Assembly: GCF_020532645.1 (NCBI RefSeq) | Contig: NZ_JAJAUZ010000016.1 | Span: 1-64,000, forward strand | Direction of reading: 5' to 3' | Origin: Streptomyces bambusae | GTDB lineage: Bacteria; Actinomycetota; Actinomycetes; Streptomycetales; Streptomycetaceae | DNA length: 64,000 nt | Shown here: piece after piece, positions 9,389 to 18,557 of the stretch | Layout: the number at the start of each line of letters is the position of its first letter | Numbering within the stretch: the stretch's first letter is position 1 | The notes under the pieces: generated by a model | What the model saw: only the letters and a program-made list of their open reading frames with translations | The model's database searches: none | Told to the model about the DNA's origin: nothing | Program-made: the position numbers and the translations under genes

Positions 9389-10996
9389 GTGGTGGAGACG
9401 GGAGTGGCGGTGCGGGACGTGGCGGGGCCGGGTGGGGACGCCGGGTGGCAGGGCCTGGAGTGGGAAGGGCTGGTGACGGCGGCGTTGCTCGGGACCGAGC
9501 GGCGGGGCGGGGCGCCGGTGGGGCTGCTGGACGCGGCGGCGGTGCAGACGGTGCGGCGGCGGGCCGGGCTGCGGGCCGCGCCGGCGGCGGCGCTGCCGGA
9601 GCCGGCACCGCGGGATCCGCGGCCGGAGCTGCCGGAGCCGGCGCGGCAGCGGCTGGCGCAGTTGCTGGCCGGCCGGGCCGCGGGGGGCTCGGCCGGCCGC
9701 GGGGCGGCGCCCGATCTGGCGGAGCTGCTGCCGCAGTGGCTGGCGGCGGCCAACGCCCGCGGCTACCAGGCCCCGCACGCCCTGCTGCCGGACCTGCTGG
9801 ACGCAGCCCGGGCGCGGACCGACCTGCGGCCGCACGCGCTGGCGCTGGCGGGAGTGCGCGGGCTGTGGCTGGCACGGCTCAACCCGGACTGGCGGTTCGC
9901 CCTGCGCAGCGGCAGCGGCGGGACCGGGCTGCCGGATCCCGCGGACCGGCAGGCGGTCGACACGCTCTGGCAGGAGGGACTGTTCGCGGAACGGGTCGCG
10001 CTCCTCGCGCTGATACGGGAGCACGACCCGGCGGCGGCCCGGGAGCTGCTGGCCGGGACCTGGGGCAGCGAGCGGGCCGAGGACCGGCTGATGTTCCTCG
10101 ACTCGCTGCGCAGCGGGCTGTCCGGGGCGGACGAGGCGTTCCTGGAGGCGGCGCTGGCGGACCGCAGCCGGAACGTCCGGGCGACCGCGGCCGAACTCCT
10201 CTCGGCCCTGCCGCAGTCGGCGCTGGCCGCGCGGATGGCGGAACGGGCCCTGGCCTGCGTCGGGCCGGAAGGGGTGGAGGCGCCGTCCGAGTGCGATGCG
10301 GGGATGCAGCGGGACGGGGTGGTGAAGCGGCCGCCGGCCGGCCGCGGCGAGCGGTCCTGGTGGCTGGGGCAGATCGTGGAGGCGGCGCCGCTGTCGTGCT
10401 GGCGCGAGCGGTTCGGGGGGCTGGGGCCGGCGGAGATCGTCGCGCTGCCGGTGGCCGAGGGCTGGGCGGAGGACCTGCACGCGGCCTGGTGCCGGGCGGC
10501 GGTGCGGCAGCGGGACGGGGCCTGGGCGACGGCCCTGCTGGGGTCGGCGGCCGCGCCGCCCGCGGCAGGGCCGGGGACGGCCTCGCTGGCGGAACGGGCC
10601 AAGCTGCTGGAGACGCTGCCGCCGGCGGAGCGGGCGCAGTGGGTCGCGGAGTTCATCGCGGCGCACGGATTGTCCGAGGCGTTCCAGCTTCTGGGGGTGT
10701 GTGCGGTGCCGTGGGCCGCGCCGCTGGGGCGGGCCGTGGTGGACGCGCTCGACATCGCGCGGGACGCGGGGAGCTACCCGTGGAGTTTCAGCGGGGTGAT
10801 GGGGCTGGCCGAGCGGTGCCTGGATCCTGCGGAGGCGGGGCGGCTGGAAGTGCTGGCCGCGGCGTACGAGGAATCCCCGGACGCGGGGACGGTGTCGGTG
10901 TCCGGGGCGGTGGGGTACTGGGGCGAGGCGTTCCGTCGGCTGGTGGCGACGCTGTGCCTGAGGGCGGCGATGCACCGGGAACTGGGCGGGGGGTGA
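9389..10996 (+). CDS. DUF5691 family protein
   Basis: The frame is open from 9062, but the stretch before about 9389 is low-complexity and made by the palindrome array. GTG 9389 (or 9392) follows GGGAGGGG at a normal distance and gives about 535 residues. The sequence WQGLEWEGLVTAALLGTERR near the N-terminus is the typical opening of this family. The protein looks like an all-helical repeat protein, with Ala/Leu/Arg-rich helices such as LARLNPDWRFALR and AALADRSRNVRATAAELLS (HEAT-like). No catalytic motif is visible. It follows the SWIM gene and probably belongs to the same MoxR/VWA system. The start is uncertain. Confidence 0.78.
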   Translation: MVETGVAVRDVAGPGGDAGWQGLEWEGLVTAALLGTERRGGAPVGLLDAAAVQTVRRRAGLRAAPAAALPEPAPRDPRPELPEPARQRLAQLLAGRAAGGSAGRGAAPDLAELLPQWLAAANARGYQAPHALLPDLLDAARARTDLRPHALALAGVRGLWLARLNPDWRFALRSGSGGTGLPDPADRQAVDTLWQEGLFAERVALLALIREHDPAAARELLAGTWGSERAEDRLMFLDSLRSGLSGADEAFLEAALADRSRNVRATAAELLSALPQSALAARMAERALACVGPEGVEAPSECDAGMQRDGVVKRPPAGRGERSWWLGQIVEAAPLSCWRERFGGLGPAEIVALPVAEGWAEDLHAAWCRAAVRQRDGAWATALLGSAAAPPAAGPGTASLAERAKLLETLPPAERAQWVAEFIAAHGLSEAFQLLGVCAVPWAAPLGRAVVDALDIARDAGSYPWSFSGVMGLAERCLDPAEAGRLEVLAAAYEESPDAGTVSVSGAVGYWGEAFRRLVATLCLRAAMHRELGGG

Positions 10997-11045
10997 CGCC
11001 GCCGGGGCCGTGCCCCTGCCGGTGCCTGCCACGGGACCCCGCCCC

Positions 11046-11320
11046 GGACCCCGCGCCTCACACGCCGGCGAGGCTGAAAAACCCGGGGGGCTCCGCCCCC
11101 GCACCCCCGGTCCTCAAACGCCGGACGGGCTGGAATTTTCACGCCGAGCCGGATCCGATGGCCCGGATGGGCTTGTTTCCCGCCCAGCCCGACTCGATGG
11201 GCCGGACCGGCCGGAATTTCCCGCCCAGCCGGATCCGATGGCCCGGGCGGGCTGGATTTGCGCCCAGCCCGGCCCAGCCCGGTCCGGTCCGGCAGGGCCC
11301 GGTCCGGTCCGGCAGGGCCG
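11046..11320. repeat. REP-like element and 40-bp tandem repeat at a convergent gene junction
   Basis: This fills a 324-bp gap without a gene. A REP-like unit at about 11046-11110 is followed by four 40-bp units starting at 11111, 11151, 11191 and 11231. Their shared core is GGATCCGATGGCCCGG followed by GGGCTGGAATTT-like sequence. Two copies of a short CGGTCCGGTCCGGCAGGGCC unit follow at 11280-11319. The sequence resembles, in inverted orientation, the 38-bp array at 61442. It separates the ends of the DUF5691 gene and icmB and may serve as a terminator for both. Confidence 0.8.
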
Positions 11321-11734
11321 TTACGCCTCCGCGTGGTGGCGGATGTTCGCCCGGACCCAGTCGACGATGGCGGTGGTGGTGGCGCCGGGGGTGAAGATCT
11401 CGGCCACGCCCTTTTCCTTCAGCGGGGGGATGTCCGCCTCGGGGATGATGCCGCCGCCGAAGACCTTGATGTCCTCCGCGTCGCGCTCCTTCAGGAGCTC
11501 GATGACCTTCACGAAGAGGGTGTTGTGAGCGCCGGAGAGGATCGAGAGGCCGATCGCGTCGGCGTCTTCCTGGATCGCGGTGTCGACGATCTGCTCGGGG
11601 GTCTGGTGGAGACCGGTGTAGATGACCTCCATGCCCGCGTCGCGCAGAGCGCGCGCGATCACCTTGGCACCACGGTCGTGGCCGTCGAGACCCGGCTTGG
11701 CGACCACCACACGGATCGGACCGGTCACACCCAT
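11321..11734 (-). CDS. icmB: Cobalamin-binding small subunit of isobutyryl-CoA mutase
   Basis: The ATG at 11734 follows a good GGAGG site and gives 137 residues, close to the length I recall for IcmB (about 136). The protein is a stand-alone B12-binding domain. It has the base-off cobalamin motif GLDGHDRG (DxHxxG) near residue 20, then SILSGAH and [10 protein letters not shown], which line the nucleotide tail. It would combine with a large IcmA subunit encoded elsewhere to interconvert isobutyryl-CoA and n-butyryl-CoA, feeding valine carbon into polyketide precursors. It could instead be the small subunit of a related acyl-CoA mutase. A longer frame to 11770 exists but lacks a better ribosome-binding site. 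Confidence 0.85.
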   Translation of the reverse strand: MGVTGPIRVVVAKPGLDGHDRGAKVIARALRDAGMEVIYTGLHQTPEQIVDTAIQEDADAIGLSILSGAHNTLFVKVIELLKERDAEDIKVFGGGIIPEADIPPLKEKGVAEIFTPGATTTAIVDWVRANIRHHAEA

Positions 11735-11961
11735 CACTACCTCCAGGTGAACGAACGTTAAGCACAGCATCCCGCAAGCCGCCGTTTCACGGTGGACGGC
11801 ATGGGGGAAATCACACCTGACACGTTTTCGTCATTGACAGAGCCGCTCGCAAGGGGAGCCGGGACGAGGTCGCCCCGCCACCGTGCCGCCAGCCGCACGG
11901 CACGGTGGCGAGGCCCACCGGACGACGGCGTTGCCGCCTCCGGAACCACTGGGAGGCAGGC

Positions 11962-12768
11962 ATGGGCTTGTCACTGAAAGTGCCCGGAGTGAAGGTACCC
12001 GGCGCCTCCGGCCTGTCGGCCGACGCCCTGCGCGCCGGCGTTCTGGAACTCGTGATCCTCGCCGCCCACCTACTCGTCTACCCCGTGGGCATCCGCCCCG
12101 AGCGCCCCGCGCCCGGCCCGGACACCGCGCCGCGGCCGCCCGTACTGCTGCTGCACGGGTTCACGGACAACCGCTCCGTGTTCCTGCTGCTGCGGCCGCT
12201 GCTGGCCGCGCACGGGCAGCGCCGGGTGGAGGCCGTGAACTACTCCCCGCTCACCACCGACCTGCGCACCGCGGCGGCCGCCCTCGCGCAGCGGGTCGAG
12301 GACGTGTGCGCGCGGACCGGGCAGGACCGGGTCGACCTGGTCGGGCACAGCCTGGGCGGGCTGGTCGCCCGTTATTACGTACAGCGCATGGGCGGCGACA
12401 CGCGGGTGCGGACGCTGGTCTGCCTCGGCACGCCGCACGGGGGCACCCGGGTGGCCCCGCTGATGGACGCGCACCCGCTGGTGCGGCAGATGCGGCCGGA
12501 TTCCGACGTGATCCGGGAGCTCCGGCTGCCCGCGCCGGGCTGCCGGACCCGGTTCGTCAGCTTCTGGAGCGACCTGGACCAGCTGATGGTGCCCGCCGAG
12601 ACGGCCCGGCTCGACCACCCGGACCTCGCCACCGAGAACGTGCAGGTAACGGGGATCGGCCACCTCGCCCTGCCGGTGCATCCGGCGGTCACGGCGGGCA
12701 TCAGGCAGGCCCTCGACGGCCTGGCCGGACACCGGGCCGCACCGGCCGACAGCACCTCCGCCGCCTGA
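11962..12768 (+). CDS. Alpha/beta hydrolase, lipase/esterase-like
   Basis: The ATG at 11962 follows GGGAGGC and gives 268 residues. The oxyanion region VLLLHGFTDNRSVF, the nucleophile elbow GHSLGG and a late acid/His pair (YVLGIGHLALP-type stretch VTGIGHLALPVHP) place it with bacterial triacylglycerol lipases and esterases. A hydrophobic segment near residues 20-40 (VLELVILAAHLLVYPVGI) could anchor it to the membrane, but there is no clear cleavage site. It stands alone and divergent from icmB. The substrate cannot be deduced. Confidence 0.85.
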   Translation: MGLSLKVPGVKVPGASGLSADALRAGVLELVILAAHLLVYPVGIRPERPAPGPDTAPRPPVLLLHGFTDNRSVFLLLRPLLAAHGQRRVEAVNYSPLTTDLRTAAAALAQRVEDVCARTGQDRVDLVGHSLGGLVARYYVQRMGGDTRVRTLVCLGTPHGGTRVAPLMDAHPLVRQMRPDSDVIRELRLPAPGCRTRFVSFWSDLDQLMVPAETARLDHPDLATENVQVTGIGHLALPVHPAVTAGIRQALDGLAGHRAAPADSTSAA

Positions 12769-12932
12769 CCCCGTACCCGCCCGTCGCCCGGCACCGGGGC
12801 GCGGCCGCCGGAACCCCCACCCGCATGACCGTTTCTTCGAACACTCTTCGAACGCAGCGCCAAGGCTCCGTCAGCAGTCGGCCGAAAGGCGGCTGAATGC
12901 CCGGTTCCTGAAGGCACAAAACACTCCGAAGA

Positions 12933-12962
12933 TTGTCCGCGCCACGAACCGCCGGGTACAGT
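12933..12962 (+). promoter_or_regulatory. Promoter of the M23 peptidase gene
   Basis: TTGTCC (12933-12938) and TACAGT (12957-12962) are separated by 18 bp, a good vegetative-type promoter. It predicts a start near 12969 and a leader of about 70 nt. A hairpin with 8-bp arms (12980-12987 and 12995-13002) lies in this leader, 38 nt before the GTG start, and could influence translation. The rest of the 272-bp gap (12769-13040) shows nothing clear. Confidence 0.55.
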
Positions 12963-13040
12963 CACGCCACTGCTCTCCTCCGGGGAACCTCTCATTCCCC
13001 GGCCACCCAGGCCCCCACTGCCGAGGCGAAAGAGAAGTTG

Positions 13041-14624
13041 GTGAACGACCGCCCCTCGTCGGGCCCGTACCCGGATGCCGGGTATGACGGCCTTTCCACC
13101 ACCACCTTCGCCGGTGATCCGTACGGCGGTCCGCTCCAGGGGGGCTTCGAGGGGACCTACGAGAACCAGCACCAGACGCAGGGCTACGGCTTCGCCTACG
13201 ACCCGTACGGCACGTACGGGACGCAGCAGACGTACGACACCGGCGCCTACGACTCCTCGGCCTGGAGCCAGAGTTCCCAGGAGGCCTACCTCGCGGCCAT
13301 TCCGGCGCAGACGGCGTCCGAGGACACCACCGGCCAGTGGGACGCGAGCGCCTGGAACGCCGGCGCCGCCCACCAGAGCGACGCGTTCGGCTACGGCACC
13401 GCCGGCCAGGACGCCTCCGGCCACTGGGAGATGCCCTCCTTCGCCACCGGCACGGAGACCGGCAGCTACGACGCGACCGCCTGGAACGGCGCCGTCGCCG
13501 AGGAACTCCCGCAGCAGTACGTCCCCTCCTCCTACGGCTACGACGACCTGTCGGCCCCCGAGGCGCAGACCCCGTACGGCCACTCCGCCGACCCGTACGA
13601 GACGTACCACCCGGGACACGGCGGCCTCGCCGGCCACACCGTCCCCGGACAGGCCGTCTCCTACGAGGAGTACGCCGAGGACCACGCCGGTCCGGACACC
13701 GGCGGCACCGCGGTGTTCGAAGACGTCACCGACGACGCGCCCGGCGGCCACGACGACCCGGCCGCCCCCGAGGCGCACCCGGCCGAGGCGGGCGAGACCG
13801 CCCCGCACCCGGCCCCCCGCAGCTCCCGCTCCGCCCGCCGCGGCGCCCCCGCCGCGCCCGCCGCCGGCGGCCGCGCGGCCAGCCGCCGCAACCGCACCCC
13901 CGCCAAGCGTTCGGCCCTGCTGACCGTGGCCGTGCCCTCCGCGTGCGTCATGGGCGTGGCCGGCGTCGCCGCCGCCTCCGTCGGCGGGCTCACCGGCGGC
14001 CAGCAGCCCGCCGAGGACACCACCACGCTCGCCGCGCCCGACCCGGCCTCGGTGAAGCCGGTCGCCGCGAACAGCAAGCTCGACACCCAGCTCGCCGCGC
14101 TCAGTGCGGACGCCGGCGACTTCGCCGACCGCGCCAGCCGCACCCAGGAGCGCATCGACCTGCGCGCCCGCCAGGAGGCCGAGCGCAAGAAGCGCGCGGA
14201 GGAGGCGGCCCGCAAGGAGGCGATGCGCCCCAAGTTCGCGCTGCCCGTCGCCCAGCACGGCCTGAGCGCCGGCTACGGCCAGTCCGGCGTCAACTGGATG
14301 TCCCTGCACACCGGAATCGACTTCCCTGTCTCCTACGGCACGCCGGTCATGGCCGCCACCGACGGCACCGTGCGCACCCAGTGGAACAGCGCCTACGGCA
14401 ACATGGCCATAGTCACCGCCCCCGACGGCACCGAGACCTGGTACTGCCATCTCAGCAGCACCAAGCTCCGGTCCGGGTCGGTCAAGGCCGGCGACGTCAT
14501 CGCGTACTCCGGCAATTCGGGCAACTCCACCGGCCCGCACCTGCACTTCGAGGTCCGCCCCGGCGGCGGCTCGGCGATCAACCCGCTGACCTGGCTGCGC
14601 TCGCACGGTCTGGACCCGATGTAG
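13041..14624 (+). CDS. M23 family metallopeptidase (LytM-type cell-wall hydrolase)
   Basis: I choose GTG 13041, giving 527 residues (MNDRPSSGPYPDAGYDG); an open frame runs back to 12933. The first 260 residues are disordered and rich in Tyr, Gly, Ser and Asp. A basic stretch followed by a hydrophobic segment at about 290-320 (KRSALLTVAVPSACVMGVAG) looks like an internal signal anchor. A charged coiled coil (about 375-405) comes next. The C-terminal domain carries the zinc ligands HTGIDF and HLHFE, typical of endopeptidases that cut peptidoglycan cross-bridges. The protein probably sits in the membrane with the hydrolase outside. Two more wall hydrolases lie a few kilobases away. Confidence 0.9.
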   Translation: MNDRPSSGPYPDAGYDGLSTTTFAGDPYGGPLQGGFEGTYENQHQTQGYGFAYDPYGTYGTQQTYDTGAYDSSAWSQSSQEAYLAAIPAQTASEDTTGQWDASAWNAGAAHQSDAFGYGTAGQDASGHWEMPSFATGTETGSYDATAWNGAVAEELPQQYVPSSYGYDDLSAPEAQTPYGHSADPYETYHPGHGGLAGHTVPGQAVSYEEYAEDHAGPDTGGTAVFEDVTDDAPGGHDDPAAPEAHPAEAGETAPHPAPRSSRSARRGAPAAPAAGGRAASRRNRTPAKRSALLTVAVPSACVMGVAGVAAASVGGLTGGQQPAEDTTTLAAPDPASVKPVAANSKLDTQLAALSADAGDFADRASRTQERIDLRARQEAERKKRAEEAARKEAMRPKFALPVAQHGLSAGYGQSGVNWMSLHTGIDFPVSYGTPVMAATDGTVRTQWNSAYGNMAIVTAPDGTETWYCHLSSTKLRSGSVKAGDVIAYSGNSGNSTGPHLHFEVRPGGGSAINPLTWLRSHGLDPM

Positions 14625-14642
14625 CCGGCGGCCGAAGACGTA

Positions 14643-14682
14643 CGGGAGAGGGGCCGGGCGATGTCGCCCGGCCCCTCTCCCG
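14643..14682. terminator. Strong bidirectional terminator hairpin
   Basis: A perfect inverted repeat has arms of about 18 bp at 14643-14661 and 14664-14682, with CGTTTG following on the plus strand. It lies between the convergent ends of the M23 gene and pcrA and can terminate both. Confidence 0.8.
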
Positions 14683-14703
14683 TTTGCGTGTGCCGGCCCG
14701 CCG

Positions 14704-17217
14704 TCAGAGCTTCTGGACCGGCGCGTACCGCAGCAGCAGCCGCTTCGGCTTGGCGTCCCCGAAGTCGATCGTGGCCTGCGCGTCCGCGCCCGCCCCGGTG
14801 ACCTCCATGACCGTGCCCAGGCCGAACTGGTCGTGCGTCACCCGGTCCCCGACCACCAGCGCGATCACCGGCTTGTCCGCGGTGCGCCGGGTGGCGAAGC
14901 CCGACGGCCCCGAACGGGACCGCGACGAAGACAGCCCGCCGGCCAGGAACGACTCCGGCGAGGTCCCGAACGACGCCCGCCCGCCGGTGCCGCCCGTACC
15001 GCGCGATCCGCCGGAGCCGCGCACCGGACCGGCCGGCTTCTGCGCCCCGGTCCGCTTCCACTGGAGGTACTGCTCCGGGATCTCCTCCAGGAACCGCGAC
15101 GGCGGGTTGTACGAAGGGGTGCCCCAGGCGCTGCGCATCGACGAGCGCGTCAGGTAGAGCCGCTCGCGGGCGCGGGTGATGCCCACGTACGCCAGCCGGC
15201 GCTCCTCCTCCAGTTCCTTCGTCTGGCCCAGCGCACGCATGTGCGGGAAGACCCCGTCCTCCATGCCGGTCAGGAAGACCACCGGGAACTCGAGGCCCTT
15301 GGCGGTGTGCAGGGTCATCAGGGTGATGACGCCGGAGCCGTCCGTGTCCTCGTCGGGGATCTGGTCGGAGTCGGCGACCAGCGCGACCTTCTCCAGGAAC
15401 TCGGCGAGGGTGCCGGCACCCTCGCCCTCCTCGCGCTCCTGCTCGAACTCCAGCGCCACGGCGGCGAGTTCCTGGAGGTTCTCGATGCGGGTCTCGTCCT
15501 GGGGGTCGGTGGAGGCCTGGAGTTCGGCCAGGTAGCCGGTGCGCTCCAGGACGGCTTCGAGCACCACCGCGGGCCCGGCACCGGACTCGGCGATCGTACG
15601 GAGCTCCTCCATCAGCGTGTTGAACCGCTTGACGGCGTTGGTGGAGCGGGCGGCCATCCCGTACGCCTCGTCCACCCGCTTGAGGGCCTGCGGGAACGTG
15701 ATCCGCTCGCGCAGCGACAGGGCGTCGATCATCGCCTCGGCGCGCTCGCCGATGCCGCGCTTGGGGACGTTCAGGATCCGGCGCAGCGGGACGGTGTCCT
15801 CCGGGTTCGCGAGGACCCGCAGGTAGGCGAGGACGTCCCGGACCTCCTTGCGCTCGTAGAACCGGACGCCGCCGACGACCTTGTACGGCAGGCCGACGCG
15901 GATGAAGATCTCCTCGAACACGCGGGACTGCGCGTTGGTCCGGTAGAAGACGGCGACGTCGCCGGCCTTCGCGTCGCCGTTGTCGGTCAGCCGGTCGATC
16001 TCGTCGGCGACGAACTGTGCCTCGTCGTGCTCGGTGTCCGCGACGTAGCCGGTGATGCCGGCGCCGGAGCCAGCGTCCGTCCACAGGTTCTTGGGGCGGC
16101 GGTTCTCGTTGCGCTCGATGACCGCGTTGGCGGCGGACAGGATGGTCTGCGTGGAGCGGTAGTTCTGCTCCAGCAGGATCGTCGTCGCGTCCTTGTAGTC
16201 CTCCTCGAACTGGAGGATGTTGCGGATCGTCGCGCCGCGGAAGGCGTAGATCGACTGGTCGGCGTCGCCCACCACGCACAGCTCGGCCGGCGGCAGGTCC
16301 TCGTACCCGGCGCCGACCAGCTCGCGGACCAGGGTGTACTGGGCGTGGTTGGTGTCCTGGTACTCGTCGACGAGGACGTGCCGGAACCGGCGGCGGTAGT
16401 GCTCGGCCACGTCCGGGAACGCCTGGAGCAGGTGGACCGTGGTCATGATGATGTCGTCGAAGTCGAGGGCGTTGGCCTCGCGCAGCCGCGACTGGTACAT
16501 CGCGTACGCCTGCGCGAGCGTCTTCTCGAAACCGTCGGCCGCCTGCGCGGCGAACGCCTCGTCGTCGATCAGCTCGTTCTTCAGGTTGGAGATCTTGGCG
16601 TTGAAGGACTTCGGCGGGAACTTCTTCGGGTCCAGGTCGAGGTCCCGGCAGACGAGCGCCATCAGGCGCTTCGAGTCCGCCGCGTCGTAGATCGAGAACG
16701 AGGAGGTGAAGCCGAGCCGCTTCGACTCGCGGCGCAGGATCCGCACGCACGCGCTGTGGAAGGTGGAGACCCACATCGCGTTCGCGCGCGGGCCGACGAG
16801 GCTCTCGACGCGCTCTTTCATCTCGCCGGCGGCCTTGTTGGTGAAGGTGATCGCGAGGATCTGGCCCGGGTGGACTTTCCGCGCGGCCAGCAGGTGGCCG
16901 ATGCGGTGGGTGAGCACGCGGGTCTTGCCGGAGCCGGCGCCGGCGACGATCAGCAGCGGTGATCCGGCGTGCACGACGGCGGCCCGCTGCTGCTCGTTCA
17001 GCCCGTCGAGCAGGGCGGCCGGGTCGATGACCGGCTTGGGCGCCCCGTCGCGGTAGTAGGCGTCCCCGCTCCCCCCTGTGTCGACGGGCATGTCGAACTT
17101 CCCGCCGAACAGGTCGTCCGCGGGCTCCTCGGGGCCGTAGTCGTCCGGGGGCGGCGGGGGCTCCTCGCCGGAGGGGGCCAGGTCCGTCAGGAAGCTGTCG
17201 TCAAAGAGGCTGCTCAT
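14704..17217 (-). CDS. pcrA: ATP-dependent DNA helicase, UvrD/PcrA family
   Basis: The product is 837 residues, slightly longer than typical PcrA. The nucleotide-binding Q-motif and Walker A are seen at LNEQQRAAVVHAGSPL and AGAGSGKT around residues 72-105. Walker B is VDEYQDTN, and further superfamily I motifs include VVGDADQSIYAFRGA, LEQNYRST, TLHTAKGLEFP and VGITRARERLYL. The N-terminal 60 residues are acidic and disordered; the C-terminus ends in the Tudor-like region VGDRVTHDQFGLGTV that contacts RNA polymerase in the family. It unwinds DNA in nucleotide-excision repair and replication restart. It is a single gene read toward the M23 gene. Confidence 0.96.
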   Translation of the reverse strand: MSSLFDDSFLTDLAPSGEEPPPPPDDYGPEEPADDLFGGKFDMPVDTGGSGDAYYRDGAPKPVIDPAALLDGLNEQQRAAVVHAGSPLLIVAGAGSGKTRVLTHRIGHLLAARKVHPGQILAITFTNKAAGEMKERVESLVGPRANAMWVSTFHSACVRILRRESKRLGFTSSFSIYDAADSKRLMALVCRDLDLDPKKFPPKSFNAKISNLKNELIDDEAFAAQAADGFEKTLAQAYAMYQSRLREANALDFDDIIMTTVHLLQAFPDVAEHYRRRFRHVLVDEYQDTNHAQYTLVRELVGAGYEDLPPAELCVVGDADQSIYAFRGATIRNILQFEEDYKDATTILLEQNYRSTQTILSAANAVIERNENRRPKNLWTDAGSGAGITGYVADTEHDEAQFVADEIDRLTDNGDAKAGDVAVFYRTNAQSRVFEEIFIRVGLPYKVVGGVRFYERKEVRDVLAYLRVLANPEDTVPLRRILNVPKRGIGERAEAMIDALSLRERITFPQALKRVDEAYGMAARSTNAVKRFNTLMEELRTIAESGAGPAVVLEAVLERTGYLAELQASTDPQDETRIENLQELAAVALEFEQEREEGEGAGTLAEFLEKVALVADSDQIPDEDTDGSGVITLMTLHTAKGLEFPVVFLTGMEDGVFPHMRALGQTKELEEERRLAYVGITRARERLYLTRSSMRSAWGTPSYNPPSRFLEEIPEQYLQWKRTGAQKPAGPVRGSGGSRGTGGTGGRASFGTSPESFLAGGLSSSRSRSGPSGFATRRTADKPVIALVVGDRVTHDQFGLGTVMEVTGAGADAQATIDFGDAKPKRLLLRYAPVQKL

Positions 17218-17462
17218 CGCCTTCCGAGTTTAGAGGCCGGGACCGACAGGGCCGGGCCGCGTACGGAAAATCACAGCCGCCCCCGTCCACGCGGAGCCCC
17301 CGCAGCCCGCACCGGGCCGCATATGCGCCCGGACCCTTCCCAGCCCCCGCGGGCGGCGCTAGCGTGCTCCGCCAAGCCGGCGCGCAGTCCTTGCACACTC
17401 CCGCGCATCCGCCCGCGCACCGGCGTGCACCTCGTGTCCCCCCACGGAAGGAGGTGCCGGCC

Positions 17463-18518
17463 GTGACCACCCACCGCAGACCGCGCACCGGATTACGGAT
17501 GAACGCCCAGGCGCTGGGCGTGACCTCGGCGGCGCTGGCGTCCGTCAGCCTGTTCACCGCGCCCGGGGCGGCCGCCGTGCCGCGGCCCCGGCCCGCGCCG
17601 GCGGACGTGCGGGCGCAGGTGGACGGGCTGTACCGGCAGGCCGGGACGGCCGTCCAGCACTACGACGCGGCGAAGGAGCGCCGGGACGCGCAGCAGGCGG
17701 CGCTGTCCCGGCTGATGGCGCAGATGGCGGTGACCAGGGAGAGGCTGAACACGGCGCGGCGGCTGCTGGGCAGCCATGCGGCCGCGCAGTACCGGGCGGG
17801 CGGGCCGGTCGGGGCCACCGCGACCCTGCTGCTGGCCCGGGACCCGCAGGACTACGCGGCCCGCAGCCATGTGCTGGCGCGGCTGGGCAGCGGGCAGCAG
17901 GAGGTGCTGGTGGAGCTGCGCGGGCGGCAGGCGGAGGCCGCCCGGACCAGGCGGGCGGCGGTGACCCGGCTGGCGGCGCTGGACGACGCGCAGCGGGAGC
18001 TGGGCCGCCGCAAGGCGCAGGTGCAGCGGAAGCTGGCCGAGGCGCGGTCCCTGCTGGCGGGGCTGACGGCCCGGGAGCGGGAACGAATCGCCGAGCCGGA
18101 GCGGTCCGGCCCGCCCCGGCGGGAGCCGGAGCAGCCGGGTCCCGCCGGGCCCGGCCGGCCGGTGCCGGGGCGGGCCGCTGCGGCCGTCGCCTTCGCCCGG
18201 GCCCAGCTGGGCAAGCCGTACGTGTGGGGTGCCGCGGGTCCGCACGCGTACGACTGCTCGGGGCTGACGCGGGCGGCCTGGCACGCGGCGGGGGTGGAGC
18301 TGCCGCGCACCACGTGGCAGCAGGTGAAGGCGGGCCCGCGGGTCACGGTGGCCGACCTGCTCCCCGGCGACCTGGTGTTCTTCTACGGCGACATCAGCCA
18401 CGTCGGGCTGTACGTCGGCGCCGGCCGGATGATCCACGCACCGCGGCCGGGGGCGTACGTACGGGAGGACTCGATCCACTACCAGCCGATGTACGGGCGG
18501 GTCCGGCCGGGCGGCTGA
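17463..18518 (+). CDS. Secreted NlpC/P60 (C40) cell-wall hydrolase
   Basis: GTG 17463 follows a perfect AAGGAGGT site at a spacing of seven bases, giving 351 residues. A signal peptide with a long basic start ends near GAAAVPRP (about residue 41). Residues 45-215 form a long charged helical region, probably a coiled coil. The C-terminal NlpC/P60 domain (about 230-345) has Cys of DCSGLTRAAW, His of ISHVGLYVG and a third polar residue in MIHAPRPG. It probably cleaves D-Glu-meso-DAP bonds in peptidoglycan. A paralogue lies at 19053, separated by one minus-strand gene. Confidence 0.9.
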   Translation: MTTHRRPRTGLRMNAQALGVTSAALASVSLFTAPGAAAVPRPRPAPADVRAQVDGLYRQAGTAVQHYDAAKERRDAQQAALSRLMAQMAVTRERLNTARRLLGSHAAAQYRAGGPVGATATLLLARDPQDYAARSHVLARLGSGQQEVLVELRGRQAEAARTRRAAVTRLAALDDAQRELGRRKAQVQRKLAEARSLLAGLTARERERIAEPERSGPPRREPEQPGPAGPGRPVPGRAAAAVAFARAQLGKPYVWGAAGPHAYDCSGLTRAAWHAAGVELPRTTWQQVKAGPRVTVADLLPGDLVFFYGDISHVGLYVGAGRMIHAPRPGAYVREDSIHYQPMYGRVRPGG

Positions 18519-18557
18519 CCCGGACCGCAGCCGGTCTGCCCGCCGGCGGGCAGGGGC

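Noticed and set aside
12900..13040. Possible c-di-AMP (ydaO) riboswitch before the M23 gene
   Set aside because: Streptomyces wall-hydrolase genes can carry this riboswitch, but its conserved GGGTGAAT-like and GTCAGCTAACC-like blocks are not present. I report only a promoter and a small hairpin.
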